Below are positions 1 to 7,708 of a stretch of 64,000 nucleotides of DNA, in pieces. Made by a program: the position numbers and the translations under genes. Under the pieces are notes generated by a model. That model was not told the DNA's origin, did not search any database, and saw only the letters and a program-made list of their open reading frames with translations. Source of the stretch: Providencia rettgeri (GTDB taxonomy: Bacteria; Pseudomonadota; Gammaproteobacteria; Enterobacterales; Enterobacteriaceae); contig NZ_CP163512.1 of assembly GCF_041075285.1 (NCBI RefSeq), positions 2,108,001 to 2,172,000 of the forward strand, given 5' to 3'. Every line of letters starts with the position of its first letter. Position 1 is the first letter of the stretch.

Positions 1-1425
1 GGCGAGCATTTCCTCTGCGGCACCTTTACAGATAAGTAGGGCCTCTCCCTCAGGTGTTCTTACCGTCACAGACAATTTACGGCGGATAAAATCGAACGGC
101 AACTCATCGATTTTTTGGAACGCTTTTAGTTGCTCAACCTGATTATTTCCCCTTCCTCGGCGAATAATGGCCTGATCCATCATATTTTTTCCGCCACTTT
201 GGTGAAAACTGTTTAACCAAGCAAGTTGGAGTATTTTGCCATTTTTCTCACCATTACTATCAAGATAGTGCTCTAAAATGATCCTATCTTGCGTCAACGT
301 TCCCGTTTTATCCGTACAAAGGACATCCATAGCACCAAAATTTTGGATAGCGTTCAGCCTTTTAACAATCACTTTGTGCTTAGACATTGCAATTGCGCCT
401 TTCGCCAAGTTTGAACTGACAATCATAGGAAGCATTTCTGGGGTTAACCCAACTGCCACTGCTAAAGAAAATAGTGTTGCTTCGAACCAATCGCCCTTTG
501 TAAATCCATTAATTAACAAAACAATTGGAACCATGACTAACATAAAACGGATCAATAGCCAGCTAACGCTATTTACACCTCGATCAAAAGACGTTTGCGC
601 CCGGCTACCGACAATGGATTTTGCCAATGAGCCTAAGTAAGTTTTCCCTCCTGTTGCCACCACAATACCACGAGCCGTGCCACTCGTCACATTGGTTCCC
701 ATTAAACAAATATTTGATATTTCTAATAATTCATTTTCTGTCGGTGAAACAGGATCAAGACTTTTCGCAGAAACATCCCCCAAAGTGTCATATTTTTCCA
801 CAGGGATGGACTCACCGGTTAAGATTGCTTGGCTGATAAATAAATCTCTCGACTCAACCAATTTTAAATCCGCAGGAACCATATCCCCCGCTGATAAAAG
901 AACAATATCACCAGGAACGAGGCATTTGATTGGCACTTCTTTGCGAGTAGATCGCCCTGTTTTATTATCACGACGAAAGACAGTCGCCGTCGTACGCACT
1001 AAAGATTTCAGCGCTTCTGCGGCTTTGTTAGTGCGGTATTCCTGCCAAAATCGCAGTAAACCACTTAACAAAACCATCGTAATAATAATGATAACCCCAG
1101 TTAAATCAGTCTCTTCACCTTGACGTTCAGGGATCAGATAATCCGTAAAAAAACTGACCGCTGCCAAAACAATCAGAACAAAAATAAACGGGTTTTTAAA
1201 TGATGAGAGTAACTGTTTCCAAGCGGGGGGCGCTTTTTCATGAGCAACTTCATTTTCGCCTTCAATCACTAAGCGATCCATCGCTTCATTTTCTGCTAGG
1301 CCTAATAAGTTAGTTTGATACTCATTTAATACTTGCTCAATATTTTTGCTCGCTTGCTCGCCAACAATAAATTTTTGGCGTGTCGGCGCTTTCACGCTTT
1401 TGCGTTGATGTCTTATTTCAGTCAT
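1..1425 (-). CDS. mgtB: Magnesium-translocating P-type ATPase, N-terminal part (runs off the window)
   Basis: Reading leftward from an ATG at 1425, the frame is open to the window edge and gives the first 475 residues of a family of about 900. The phosphorylation motif DKTGTLT is visible with its aspartate at residue 372. The actuator-domain motif LTGES and several membrane segments are also present. The family (P3B ATPases MgtA/MgtB) imports Mg2+ across the inner membrane at the cost of ATP. I chose mgtB over mgtA because the gene follows mgtC on the same strand, as in the Salmonella mgtCB operon; sequence alone does not separate the two paralogues. The C-terminal half, including the transport-site helices, lies outside the window. 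Confidence 0.9.
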   Translation of the reverse strand, partial: MTEIRHQRKSVKAPTRQKFIVGEQASKNIEQVLNEYQTNLLGLAENEAMDRLVIEGENEVAHEKAPPAWKQLLSSFKNPFIFVLIVLAAVSFFTDYLIPERQGEETDLTGVIIIITMVLLSGLLRFWQEYRTNKAAEALKSLVRTTATVFRRDNKTGRSTRKEVPIKCLVPGDIVLLSAGDMVPADLKLVESRDLFISQAILTGESIPVEKYDTLGDVSAKSLDPVSPTENELLEISNICLMGTNVTSGTARGIVVATGGKTYLGSLAKSIVGSRAQTSFDRGVNSVSWLLIRFMLVMVPIVLLINGFTKGDWFEATLFSLAVAVGLTPEMLPMIVSSNLAKGAIAMSKHKVIVKRLNAIQNFGAMDVLCTDKTGTLTQDRIILEHYLDSNGEKNGKILQLAWLNSFHQSGGKNMMDQAIIRRGRGNNQVEQLKAFQKIDELPFDFIRRKLSVTVRTPEGEALLICKGAAEEMLA

Positions 1426-1461
1426 AACGTTGTCTCTAATACAGCACTTGTGTATTTTTAC

Positions 1462-1503
1462 GCTATCCAACTGAAAATAAGGCTATTATATCAGTTGGAT
1501 AGC
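1462..1503 (-). promoter_or_regulatory. Perfect inverted repeat between mgtC and mgtB
   Basis: Two 13-base arms, GCTATCCAACTGA at 1462-1474 and its exact complement at 1491-1503, are separated by 16 bases. They sit in the 148-bp gap between mgtC and mgtB. In RNA this would form a strong stem-loop on either strand. No U-run follows on the minus strand, so it looks more like an mRNA-processing or stability element than a full terminator. An antisense RNA promoter in this gap is known in Salmonella (AmgR), but I see no proof of one here. Confidence 0.6.
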
Positions 1504-1573
1504 TCCAATTTTCGGCTCCATGACGGAGGGTGATCGTCCATTTTGGCTCCTATAGTGAGTTAATTTTTGGCAT

Positions 1574-2272
1574 TCAAGCGGGGAGCTCTGATGCCACTTT
1601 CCAATTGATAGCACTTACGCTTTGCTCAAGGCTAATTCTGCAAACTAATGCTTCAATCTCTTTTTGTTCGGCGGGCGTTGCCAAAAATTCCGCACAAACC
1701 TCAAGTTGTTCGGTTTTCAATGTGTCAGCACTGCTTAGCGATTGCAGTCGAATATGTAGCCCATTAATGGCTTGTAAAATCAGAGTTCTAACTAAAATCT
1801 CATCTTCTTGGTGGCACATAACTCGGATTTTATAGCGTTGTTCAACATCCAAAGCTTGAGCCTGAGGTTGCCGATTAATGCGCGAAGCCGCTTCGCGTAA
1901 TAAAATATTTGCGCATAAAATCAATAAGGTAGCCATCAATGCCAGTGAATATTGCCCTAAGCCACATAACACGCCAATGCCAGCTGAGCACCATAAGGTT
2001 GCTGCGGTATTCAGGCCTCGAATGTTCATGCCTTCACGCATAATGACGCCAGCACCAAGAAAACCGATCCCCGAAACGACTTGCGCTGCAATACGTCCGG
2101 GGCTATCAGGTGAGGTCGTGACTGAACTTAAAATAAAAACAGCCGCACCAGTTGCAACTAATGCATTCGTTCTCAGTCCTGCCATACGCTGACGCCATTG
2201 GCGCTCGGCACCAATTAAGGCACCAAGGCACATTGCCGAAACCAGATTTAAAATATCGGGAGTAAAAAGCAT
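1574..2272 (-). CDS. mgtC: MgtC family membrane protein
   Basis: The 232-residue protein begins with the MgtC/SapB-type membrane region: an N-terminal helix, the conserved GALIGAERQWR motif near residue 20, and further hydrophobic segments to about residue 120. A soluble C-terminal domain follows. MgtC proteins support growth in low Mg2+ and survival in macrophages, and act on ATP synthase and phosphate uptake in Salmonella. The length matches the family (about 230). The start has a GGAGG Shine-Dalgarno about 6 bases upstream. It is the first full gene of the operon leading into the MgtB-type ATPase, behind a leader of more than 200 bases that holds candidate short ORFs. Confidence 0.93.
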   Translation of the reverse strand: MLFTPDILNLVSAMCLGALIGAERQWRQRMAGLRTNALVATGAAVFILSSVTTSPDSPGRIAAQVVSGIGFLGAGVIMREGMNIRGLNTAATLWCSAGIGVLCGLGQYSLALMATLLILCANILLREAASRINRQPQAQALDVEQRYKIRVMCHQEDEILVRTLILQAINGLHIRLQSLSSADTLKTEQLEVCAEFLATPAEQKEIEALVCRISLEQSVSAINWKVASELPA

Positions 2273-2367
2273 AATGATCCCTCCAAAAATAAAAATTTGG
2301 ATAACCTTTTATATGCTTAATAAAAAGCACATAGCCATATTTTGAATCAATAAAGATCCAACAATAA

Positions 2368-2412
2368 TTAGCTATTGCCCGGAGGAAATAGAGAATAAAA
2401 ATAGAAAAGCAT
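2368..2412 (-). CDS. Candidate leader peptide with Pro-Pro-Gly in the mgtC leader
   Basis: A 14-codon ORF, MLFYFYSLFPPGNS, ends about 95 bases upstream of the mgtC start. It contains consecutive proline codons followed by glycine, a motif that slows ribosomes lacking EF-P. In Salmonella the mgtC leader contains mgtP, a short proline-codon ORF that couples proline-tRNA charging to transcription of mgtCB. The position and proline content suggest an analogous role here. The Shine-Dalgarno is weak (GAG about 9 bases before ATG), so translation is not assured. Confidence 0.4.
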   Translation of the reverse strand: MLFYFYSLFPPGNS

Positions 2413-2443
2413 GATACACACTCAATACAATAGTAATAAGCTA

Positions 2444-2506
2444 TTAATTAATATATAGAATACTACTTTGTTTATAAAATAAGGGTGTATGTATGATGAG
2501 GTACAT
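2444..2506 (-). CDS. Second possible short leader ORF upstream of mgtC
   Basis: A 20-codon ORF beginning MYLIIHTPLF lies upstream of the Pro-Pro ORF, preceded by a purine-rich GGCGG about 8 bases before the ATG. It could correspond in position to the first leader ORF (mgtM) of Salmonella, but its codons do not resemble mgtM. I list it only because leaders of this family typically carry two short ORFs. It may be a chance ORF. Confidence 0.2.
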   Translation of the reverse strand: MYLIIHTPLFYKQSSILYIN

Positions 2507-2523
2507 CAGACACCGCCCGCCTT

Positions 2524-2565
2524 AGTGGCAAGCAGTGAAAAGAAAAGACGATTACTGGCTTGCCA
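2524..2565 (-). promoter_or_regulatory. Imperfect stem-loop upstream of mgtC
   Basis: TGGCAAG at 2526-2532 pairs with CTTGCCA at 2559-2565, and a further AGT/ACT pairing lies just inside, with one bulge. It lies about 250 bases upstream of mgtC, at or near the 5' end of the expected long leader. It may be part of the 5' leader structure or a terminator for an upstream transcript. No convincing PhoP box (two GTTTA repeats 11 bases apart) was found near it. Confidence 0.3.
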
Positions 2566-2700
2566 TTACATTAAGTTTTTATACCAACTCTGACTGTCCA
2601 AGTAATAATCTCCTAAATAATTGATGGGTGGAGTATAAGTGGGCTAATTGATGAAGTAAAGAACAAATTTTTAATAAATCCGAAATTAATTAAAAAACTA

Positions 2701-2889
2701 TTATTCAATTAATGTGACAAACGTTCCTTCATCGCCTTCTTTTTCATTAAAAAACCAAATCCCTTCTGGATAATCAGGTAAGGCAATTAAGTACATAACA
2801 CCTTCATTAAACGGTTCAATAAGTAAAATCGTCCCTTCTCTTCTTTCCTGTCCATCGGTCTTTACATAAACACGATCATTAATATTCAT
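2701..2889 (-). CDS. dsrB: DsrB family small protein
   Basis: This 62-residue protein has the same length and general sequence as E. coli DsrB, recalled from memory: an N-terminal VNDRV-like stretch, a central [18 protein letters not shown] block, and a short acidic tail. The E. coli gene lies beside dsrA and rcsA and responds to stress sigma factor; its function is unknown. Here it sits alone between mgtC and the cold-shock gene, all on the minus strand, while an RcsA-like gene lies about 5 kb away. I do not see a DsrA-like small RNA nearby. Confidence 0.8.
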   Translation of the reverse strand: MNINDRVYVKTDGQERREGTILLIEPFNEGVMYLIALPDYPEGIWFFNEKEGDEGTFVTLIE

Positions 2890-2941
2890 GACATCAATTT
2901 TCCAACCAAGTAATATTAATTATAAATGTAACGCATACGAA

Positions 2942-2971
2942 AAAGCCCGTCATTAAACATGACGGGCTTTA
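2942..2971 (-). terminator. Intrinsic terminator of the cold-shock gene
   Basis: AAAGCCCGTCAT at 2942-2953 pairs with its complement at 2959-2970 around a short loop, and on the minus strand the stem runs into a T tract. It lies about 20 bases beyond the stop of the cold-shock gene. Confidence 0.85.
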
Positions 2972-2993
2972 GAAAATCAGTTAAGCAATTAGC

Positions 2994-3206
2994 TTAGATA
3001 GCAGTTACGTTAGCAGCTGCTGGGCCTTTTGCACCGTTTTCAATGGTGAATTCAACTTGCTGGCCTTCTGCCAGAGTTTTGAAACCATTGCCCTGAATGG
3101 CAGAGAAGTGGACGAAAACGTCTTTGCTACCATCAGCTGGAGTGATGAAACCGAAGCCTTTAGACTCGTTGAACCACTTAACTTGACCTTTCATTTTGTC
3201 GGACAT
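2994..3206 (-). CDS. cspC: CspC/CspE family cold-shock RNA-binding protein
   Basis: A 70-residue single cold-shock domain with RNP1 (KGFGFI) and RNP2 (VFVHF) motifs. It binds single-stranded nucleic acid and acts as an RNA chaperone and antiterminator; CspC/CspE are largely constitutive. The ending AANVTAI and central [15 protein letters not shown] are closest in my memory to CspC, but CspE is very similar. I chose the ATG at 3206 (MSDKMKGQ) because it fits the family length; the frame remains open for 15 more codons upstream without family similarity. A long 5' region (3207-3450) is typical of these genes. Confidence 0.9.
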   Translation of the reverse strand: MSDKMKGQVKWFNESKGFGFITPADGSKDVFVHFSAIQGNGFKTLAEGQQVEFTIENGAKGPAAANVTAI

Positions 3207-3659
3207 TTGACTTTTCCTATATAACATCAAAAAAACTTGCCTTTTTGGCATATACGGGCCAGAGTCAACTATTTAATCAGGGAAACACCAAGATGAAGCG
3301 TCACGGTCAAAGGCTATCTGTGATAACTTTCTTCTTTAGAACACACTAACTCAGTAATCATACATCAAATAGGACTGCTAAACAGGCCGATACTCATTAA
3401 CTCATGACTTAAAGATAATAGCAACTATTTTATACATCTAATCTATAAAAAGATGCGGTTTTTTTCGAATACGTCACTTTTATCCGTCATAATGTTAATA
3501 AAAACACTGCATTTGGTTGATAGTTTAAAGAAAAGTTTAATTATAAAGACAACAAACCTGTTCATTGTCAGTCAGAATTATCTGATACGATGACAATCTG
3601 CAGCAATATTTTTTTTAACTGATATATAACAATCTCGCAGCCTCATGGTACTCTCCTAG
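3207..3659. other. Non-coding stretch between the cold-shock gene and the MITE-like element
   Basis: About 450 bases with no supported gene. The part nearest 3207 should hold the promoter and long untranslated leader of the cold-shock gene on the minus strand. The rest is AT-rich, and I see no repeat or RNA gene in it. Confidence 0.5.
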
Positions 3660-3929
3660 AGGCTGTTTATCTTTGATGTTGAACTTTTATTCGAATTAAT
3701 GCCATTTTGGGCAAAGGGAGAGGTTCGCCGTCTACTGAACTCGGTAAGTGCCTTTGAACGTCGCATCAAATGAGTGAAAAGCGCTTTAATCGAACCGTAA
3801 GGCAGCGTTTAAGCAGAATGCTTTATTCATATAACCGCCAGTCAACTTGATTGACACATTGATCCATTTTTCGGGTTGTTTTTTTAGCCTTTTCTAGCAA
3901 TAAAACTCAGCAGAAAAGATAAACAGCCT
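3660..3929 (+). mobile_element. MITE-like non-autonomous element, complete copy
   Basis: A 270-bp non-coding block bounded by perfect 15-bp terminal inverted repeats, AGGCTGTTTATCTTT at 3660-3674 and its complement at 3915-3929. The trinucleotide TAG flanks both ends (3657-3659 and 3930-3932), a possible target duplication. The interior recurs, diverged, at 37847-38011 and 54430-54675. No ORF is present. It lies directly upstream of ylaC and may carry or replace its promoter. The class of transposase that moved it cannot be named from this sequence. Confidence 0.75.
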
Positions 3930-3964
3930 TAGTATAGATTCAATATCTGACAGAGAGTTACCAC

Positions 3965-4468
3965 ATGGATATTATCAAACAAATACTTGTCGAAGATTTA
4001 GACGCCATCAATAAACGTGAAAAACGTGATGGAAAACCGTATTTCAACAGTCAGTTCCTCGCGAACCATCCTTACTTATGTATCGGTATGGTTGCCGCTT
4101 ATATTCCGCTGGCTGTTATTCTTTGGTATGCGCCCTATTTTGGTCCCTATTGGACTCTAGGTATTACCCTGTTATTTATTATTTTAGCTAGCGTATTACT
4201 TTTTGATATTAAACCAGTCTATCACTTTGGTGATATTGGCGTATTAGATTTACGGGTTTGTTATAACGGAGAATGGTTTGTCACTGAGCCTGTATCAGAA
4301 AATGCCATTCGCAAGATCCTTGATTCCAATGACGTCAGCCAAGCAATTAAACAAGAAATAACCCGTTTAATTACATTAAAAGGGATGATTTCGTTTTACG
4401 ATATTTATCATGTGGCTTATCCAGAAATTTCTCAGCCATTGCAAGGTAAATTCGCTACTCAAAATTGA
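3965..4468 (+). CDS. ylaC: YlaC family inner membrane protein
   Basis: 167 residues, close to E. coli YlaC in length and layout: an N-terminal NKREKRD-type charged region, two hydrophobic segments at about residues 36-56 and 62-82, and a conserved LDLRVCYNGEWF block followed by a C-terminal GMISFYDIYH motif. The function of the family is unknown. The ATG at 3965 has a GAGAG element about 7 bases upstream. The gene begins 36 bases after the right end of the MITE-like element. Confidence 0.82.
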   Translation: MDIIKQILVEDLDAINKREKRDGKPYFNSQFLANHPYLCIGMVAAYIPLAVILWYAPYFGPYWTLGITLLFIILASVLLFDIKPVYHFGDIGVLDLRVCYNGEWFVTEPVSENAIRKILDSNDVSQAIKQEITRLITLKGMISFYDIYHVAYPEISQPLQGKFATQN

Positions 4469-4548
4469 TGTAATATCAACTGGCTAGCATGAAATTCAAC
4501 CACAATGAACAGCGAGTGAGCAGTTAGCAATTTTTTCTATTTTTATCG

Positions 4549-4577
4549 TTGACAGTCCGAGGGGATGTCGTTAATAT
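4549..4577 (+). promoter_or_regulatory. Promoter of first tRNA-Asn
   Basis: TTGACA at 4549-4554 and TAATAT at 4572-4577, separated by 17 bases, form a near-consensus sigma-70 promoter. A GC-rich discriminator (CGCCTCG) follows, as in stringently controlled tRNA promoters. Confidence 0.85.
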
Positions 4578-4603
4578 TCGCCTCGTTCTCAGGAACAAGC
4601 AAT

Positions 4604-4679
4604 TCCTCCATAGTTCAGTCGGTAGAACGGCGGACTGTTAATCCGTATGTCGCTGGTTCAAGTCCAGCTGGAGGAGCCA
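4604..4679 (+). tRNA. tRNA-Asn (GTT), copy 1
   Basis: A 76-base gene with encoded CCA. The anticodon loop CTGTTAA contains GTT, the T arm GGTTCAAGTCC is intact, and the acceptor stem TCCTCCA pairs with TGGAGGA. It is identical over its length to the copies at 4936 and 5692 as far as I can compare by eye. Confidence 0.97.
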
Positions 4680-4686
4680 AATTTTA

Positions 4687-4709
4687 AAACCCGCCTAGTG
4701 CGGGTTTTT
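4687..4709 (+). terminator. Terminator of first tRNA-Asn
   Basis: AAACCCGC at 4687-4694 pairs with GCGGGTTT at 4700-4707 around loop CTAGT, followed by T residues. Confidence 0.9.
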
Positions 4710-4879
4710 GCTTTTATGCCCCCACATTTTAACATCAATTCATTTTACCTTATCACTCCCTTTACTCCCCTTTAAAGCGCTTTTGTCTTTCTTCAGTTGT
4801 TTAACATCCGCTTTTAGGAACAGATAACCACCAATTTGTCTATTTAACACCCACTTGATTGTTTTTTTTATTTTTATGC

Positions 4880-4908
4880 TTTACAACAGGAAACAGGATC
4901 GGTAATAT
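4880..4908 (+). promoter_or_regulatory. Promoter of second tRNA-Asn
   Basis: TTTACA at 4880-4885 and TAATAT at 4903-4908 with a 17-base spacer. The downstream CGCCTCGTTCTCAGGAACA leader repeats that of copy 1. Confidence 0.8.
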
Positions 4909-4935
4909 GCGCCTCGTTCTCAGGAACAAAGCAAT

Positions 4936-5011
4936 TCCTCCATAGTTCAGTCGGTAGAACGGCGGACTGTTAATCCGTATGTCGCTGGTTCAAGTCCAGC
5001 TGGAGGAGCCA
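4936..5011 (+). tRNA. tRNA-Asn (GTT), copy 2
   Basis: A 76-base gene with encoded CCA and the same cloverleaf and GTT anticodon as copy 1. It shares about 30 bases of upstream leader with copy 1, which points to duplication of the whole transcription unit. Confidence 0.97.
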
Positions 5012-5018
5012 AATTTTA

Positions 5019-5045
5019 AAAGTCCGCCTAGTGCGGGCTTTTTGC
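5019..5045 (+). terminator. Terminator of second tRNA-Asn
   Basis: AAAGTCCGC at 5019-5027 pairs with GCGGGCTTT at 5033-5041 (one G-T mismatch) around CTAGT, followed by T residues. It is a diverged version of the copy 1 terminator. Confidence 0.85.
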
Positions 5046-5643
5046 TTTTTGACATTTCGCATAACCATCGATGCACCACGTTTCTGCCCAAACGACAATG
5101 CCACACCTGCCCCTCTGTATCGTACAATCATTGACGAAAAAATGCGGCGAATGCCTTTAACTCGCACTGATACCAACAATTTTTCAGATAATTTAATTGA
5201 TTACACAACCATAGATTGAACCAAGGCGTTTTTCCTTTAAAAGCGCGCTAAGTGAGGATAAGTGTTAACAAAGGAATCATTAACTAGGTTTTCAAACATA
5301 AGAGCGTCTTACTGCGAGAATGCCTATCCTGCAAACTGAGGGTAAATCATCACTGCGGCTTACTTATTATTTCTTAACACCGCCTTTCTTCCTTTATTTA
5401 ACCTCAGGCGGAATACTTGGTTCACTCGCAACCTGCTGAATAATAAATCATAGCTCTCTAAAAATTTTTATGCTCCACGTTACTCACTGGGAATAATCTA
5501 TTTTGATGGACAAAAATCCCTCTATCTTTGATGCTTCCTTGCAATATTGACACCTCAGTTTCTCGTCAGCACACCATTTTCGATCAAACTTCCCGCAGTT
5601 CGCACAGATAACAGGCAAACGAACGTTTTTTCGATATTCTCCT
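5046..5643. other. Gap between second and third tRNA-Asn; no supported gene
   Basis: About 600 bases without a convincing gene. The minus strand has an open frame at 5484-5699 that encodes two CxxC pairs (CANC, CQYC), suggestive of a zinc ribbon. Its only AUG start lies inside the third tRNA-Asn, so I treat it as a possible decayed fragment rather than a gene. tRNA-Asn genes are common integration sites, and this gap could be a scar of a lost element. Confidence 0.35.
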
Positions 5644-5672
5644 TTGACAATCGCTTTAGAGGAAGCTAATAT
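5644..5672 (+). promoter_or_regulatory. Promoter of third tRNA-Asn
   Basis: TTGACA at 5644-5649 and TAATAT at 5667-5672 with a 17-base spacer. The flanking sequence differs from the other two copies, while both hexamers are kept. Confidence 0.85.
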
Positions 5673-5691
5673 CCTCTGCGTACCAAGGAGT

Positions 5692-5767
5692 TCCTCCATA
5701 GTTCAGTCGGTAGAACGGCGGACTGTTAATCCGTATGTCGCTGGTTCAAGTCCAGCTGGAGGAGCCA
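5692..5767 (+). tRNA. tRNA-Asn (GTT), copy 3
   Basis: A 76-base gene with encoded CCA and the same sequence as copies 1 and 2. Its upstream leader is unlike theirs, so this copy has either been moved or has had its flank replaced. Confidence 0.97.
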
Positions 5768-5776
5768 ATTATTTAG

Positions 5777-5814
5777 AAAAGCCTGCTTAAACAAATTTAA
5801 GCAGGCTTTTTGCT
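5777..5814 (+). terminator. Terminator of third tRNA-Asn
   Basis: A perfect 15-bp stem, 5777-5791 with 5796-5810, has loop CAAA and ends in TTTTTG. It is unrelated in sequence to the terminators of the other two copies. Confidence 0.92.
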
Positions 5815-5885
5815 TTCTGGGCAGTTATCTTTTTACAAAAAATATTTAATCGCCAATTCCCGTAGCTATTTTCTCCCTTTCCCTT

Positions 5886-5947
5886 TATCATTCTTTCCCG
5901 GCCTGAGCATTCGCTCATCACTCACCTTCCCTTATGGAGCCGGTTTA
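5886..5947 (+). promoter_or_regulatory. pyrC promoter and translational-control leader
   Basis: A -10 element TATCAT at 5886-5891 places transcription start 6-9 bases downstream, at CCCGG (5897-5901). CCGGC at 5898-5902 can pair with GCCGG at 5939-5943, next to the GGAG ribosome-binding site (5936-5939), and TGAGC/GCTCA (5904-5908, 5913-5917) can form an inner hairpin. In E. coli pyrC, starts at C when CTP is plentiful give a hairpin that hides the ribosome site, while starts at G do not. The same layout is visible here. I found no convincing -35 or PurR operator. Confidence 0.6.
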
Positions 5948-6997
5948 ATGACTACTGTAACTACCCTAACAATTCGCCGCCCTGATGATTGGCATGTTCA
6001 TTTTCGCGATGATGATATGTTAAAAACGGTCGTTCCGTTCACCAGTGAGTTTTTTGGCCGCGCAATTGTGATGCCGAATTTAGTTCCGCCTGTCACCACC
6101 ATTGAAGCCGCAAAAGCGTACCGTGACCGTATTATTCAAGCAGTTCCACAAGGTCATCAATTTACCCCATTAATGACTTGCTATCTAACCGATGGCACAG
6201 ATCCTGTTGAGCTTATTCGTGGTTTTGAAGAAGGGGTTTTTACTGCCTGTAAATTATATCCAGCCAATGCAACCACAAACTCAAGCCATGGGGTTTCTGA
6301 TGTTAAGAAAATCTACCCCGTTTTAGCCGCAATGGAAAAAGCAGGTATGCCTCTATTGATTCACGGTGAGGTCACCGCTAGCCATATTGATATTTTTGAC
6401 CGTGAAGCGCTATTTATCGAACAGGTTATGCAGCCACTGCGCGCGCAATTTCCAAACTTAAAAGTGGTATTTGAACACATTACAACTAAAGAAGCCGCAC
6501 AGTATGTTCTCGAGGCCAATCAATTTACCGCAGCGACGCTTACACCTCAGCATTTGATGTTTAACCGTAACCACATGTTAGTCGGTGGCGTAAGACCTCA
6601 CCTATTCTGCTTGCCAATTTTAAAACGTAATATTCACCAAGAAGCTCTGCGCTCTGCTGTTGCATCTGGGTGTGATCGTTTCTTCCTTGGCACAGATACC
6701 GCACCTCATGTGCAGTCACGTAAAGAATCCTCTTGTGGTTGTGCAGGGGTATTTAATGCACCAACAGCGCTCGCTGCTTATGCAACCGTATTTGAAGAGT
6801 TGGGGGCTTTAGCACACTTTGAAGCATTTTGCTCATTGAATGGCCCTAAGTTTTATAATTTACCTGTTAATGAAAGCTATATCACCCTGACTAAGGCACA
6901 AAATGTCACTTGTGAATCGATCGATTGTTGCAATGATAAGTTGATCCCTTTCTTAGCGGGTGAAGATTCTGGTTGGACAATCACTATTGCAAAATAA
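5948..6997 (+). CDS. pyrC: Dihydroorotase
   Basis: 349 residues, the length of the E. coli enzyme. It converts carbamoyl aspartate to dihydroorotate in pyrimidine synthesis, in the cytosol. The metal-binding HVH motif is at residues 16-18, the lysine that is carboxylated to bridge the zincs lies in the [12 protein letters not shown] stretch near residue 100, and the catalytic aspartate lies in FLGTDTAPH near residue 250. I chose the ATG at 5948, with GGAG 8 bases upstream; the open frame extends upstream into the tRNA terminator but that part is not protein-like. The leader carries a CCGG-type control hairpin. Confidence 0.96.
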   Translation: MTTVTTLTIRRPDDWHVHFRDDDMLKTVVPFTSEFFGRAIVMPNLVPPVTTIEAAKAYRDRIIQAVPQGHQFTPLMTCYLTDGTDPVELIRGFEEGVFTACKLYPANATTNSSHGVSDVKKIYPVLAAMEKAGMPLLIHGEVTASHIDIFDREALFIEQVMQPLRAQFPNLKVVFEHITTKEAAQYVLEANQFTAATLTPQHLMFNRNHMLVGGVRPHLFCLPILKRNIHQEALRSAVASGCDRFFLGTDTAPHVQSRKESSCGCAGVFNAPTALAAYATVFEELGALAHFEAFCSLNGPKFYNLPVNESYITLTKAQNVTCESIDCCNDKLIPFLAGEDSGWTITIAK

Positions 6998-7235
6998 GCA
7001 CGAATAAACCGACTGTTAACACCATAAGGGAAGTGTGTATCACTTCCCTCTGGCGTTCAGGCTAGTCATATCCACTTCATTTATGCATTTATTGCCATTT
7101 ATACAAAAAAAATTTTTATTTGCTTCCCTATTAGCAAAATCTCCTTATACTAAAAGAGGATTCAATCCAAGAACTTTGCTCTTAGTCAGTTATAGATATT
7201 TATTATTTATCACGCTGTTTGATTAGGAGGTTTTT

Positions 7236-7490
7236 ATGAATAGAAAAGATGATGTTATTCAGACTCACCCAGTAGTTGGCTGGGACATCAGCACCGTAGA
7301 TGCCTATGATGCCATGATGCTGCGTTTGCACTACCTCCCCGAACAAGATAAAAACTCCGGTGATGCTGTTGTGGATAAAACCATGTGGCTGACAACAGAT
7401 GTCGCAAAACAATTGATTGATATTCTTCAAGCTGGCGTGGACAAAATAGAGTCTGGGGAATATATTGAATTTAATTTTAAAACACATTAA
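7236..7490 (+). CDS. bssS: Biofilm regulator BssS
   Basis: An 84-residue small protein matching E. coli BssS (YceP) in length and in the block HPVVGWDISTVDAYDAMMLRLHY, which is continuous over residues 11-33, and in WLTTDVAKQ near residue 52. BssS is a cytosolic modulator of biofilm formation and signalling whose mechanism is unclear. A strong AGGAGG Shine-Dalgarno precedes the ATG. In E. coli bssS is also a near neighbour of pyrC (with dinI between), so local order is conserved; dinI is absent here. Confidence 0.93.
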   Translation: MNRKDDVIQTHPVVGWDISTVDAYDAMMLRLHYLPEQDKNSGDAVVDKTMWLTTDVAKQLIDILQAGVDKIESGEYIEFNFKTH

Positions 7491-7552
7491 TGTTTTATGT
7501 GGATAGTTAAACCATCAATATCCATTGTTTAAAGTTATAGTTCTCTGGTGAG

Positions 7553-7575
7553 GTAGTTATATTTTATATAACTAC
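7553..7575 (+). terminator. Hairpin downstream of bssS
   Basis: GTAGTTATAT at 7553-7562 pairs perfectly with ATATAACTAC at 7566-7575 around TTT, followed by TTCTCC. The stem is AU-rich and the T tract is poor, so it is only a candidate terminator. Confidence 0.45.
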
Positions 7576-7708
7576 TTCTCCCCTACATTATTTTTATATC
7601 TCCATTAATTTAAAATAACGCCAACATTTTTCATTTTTATTATTCCTCAGTTGACTTCTCTAGCTATTCCACCTTATTGTAATACTCTTTCGAACAAGGA
7701 TGTTCCCG

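Noticed and set aside
2106..2330. Minus-strand frame overlapping the start of mgtC
   Set aside because: It reads mgtC in another frame and lacks similarity to any protein family; it is a shadow.
2461..2490. PhoP box upstream of mgtC
   Set aside because: A TGTTTA occurs on the plus strand at about 2469, but there is no second repeat at the required 11-base spacing.
5484..5699. Minus-strand open frame with two CxxC pairs, looking like a zinc ribbon
   Set aside because: Its only ATG lies inside the third tRNA-Asn on the other strand, and the protein start would be encoded by tRNA sequence. It may be a decayed fragment, so it is mentioned only in the gap entry.
7035..7226. 63-codon plus-strand open frame between pyrC and bssS
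   Set aside because: It covers the bssS promoter region, has no ribosome site and its composition is low-complexity and unlike a protein.
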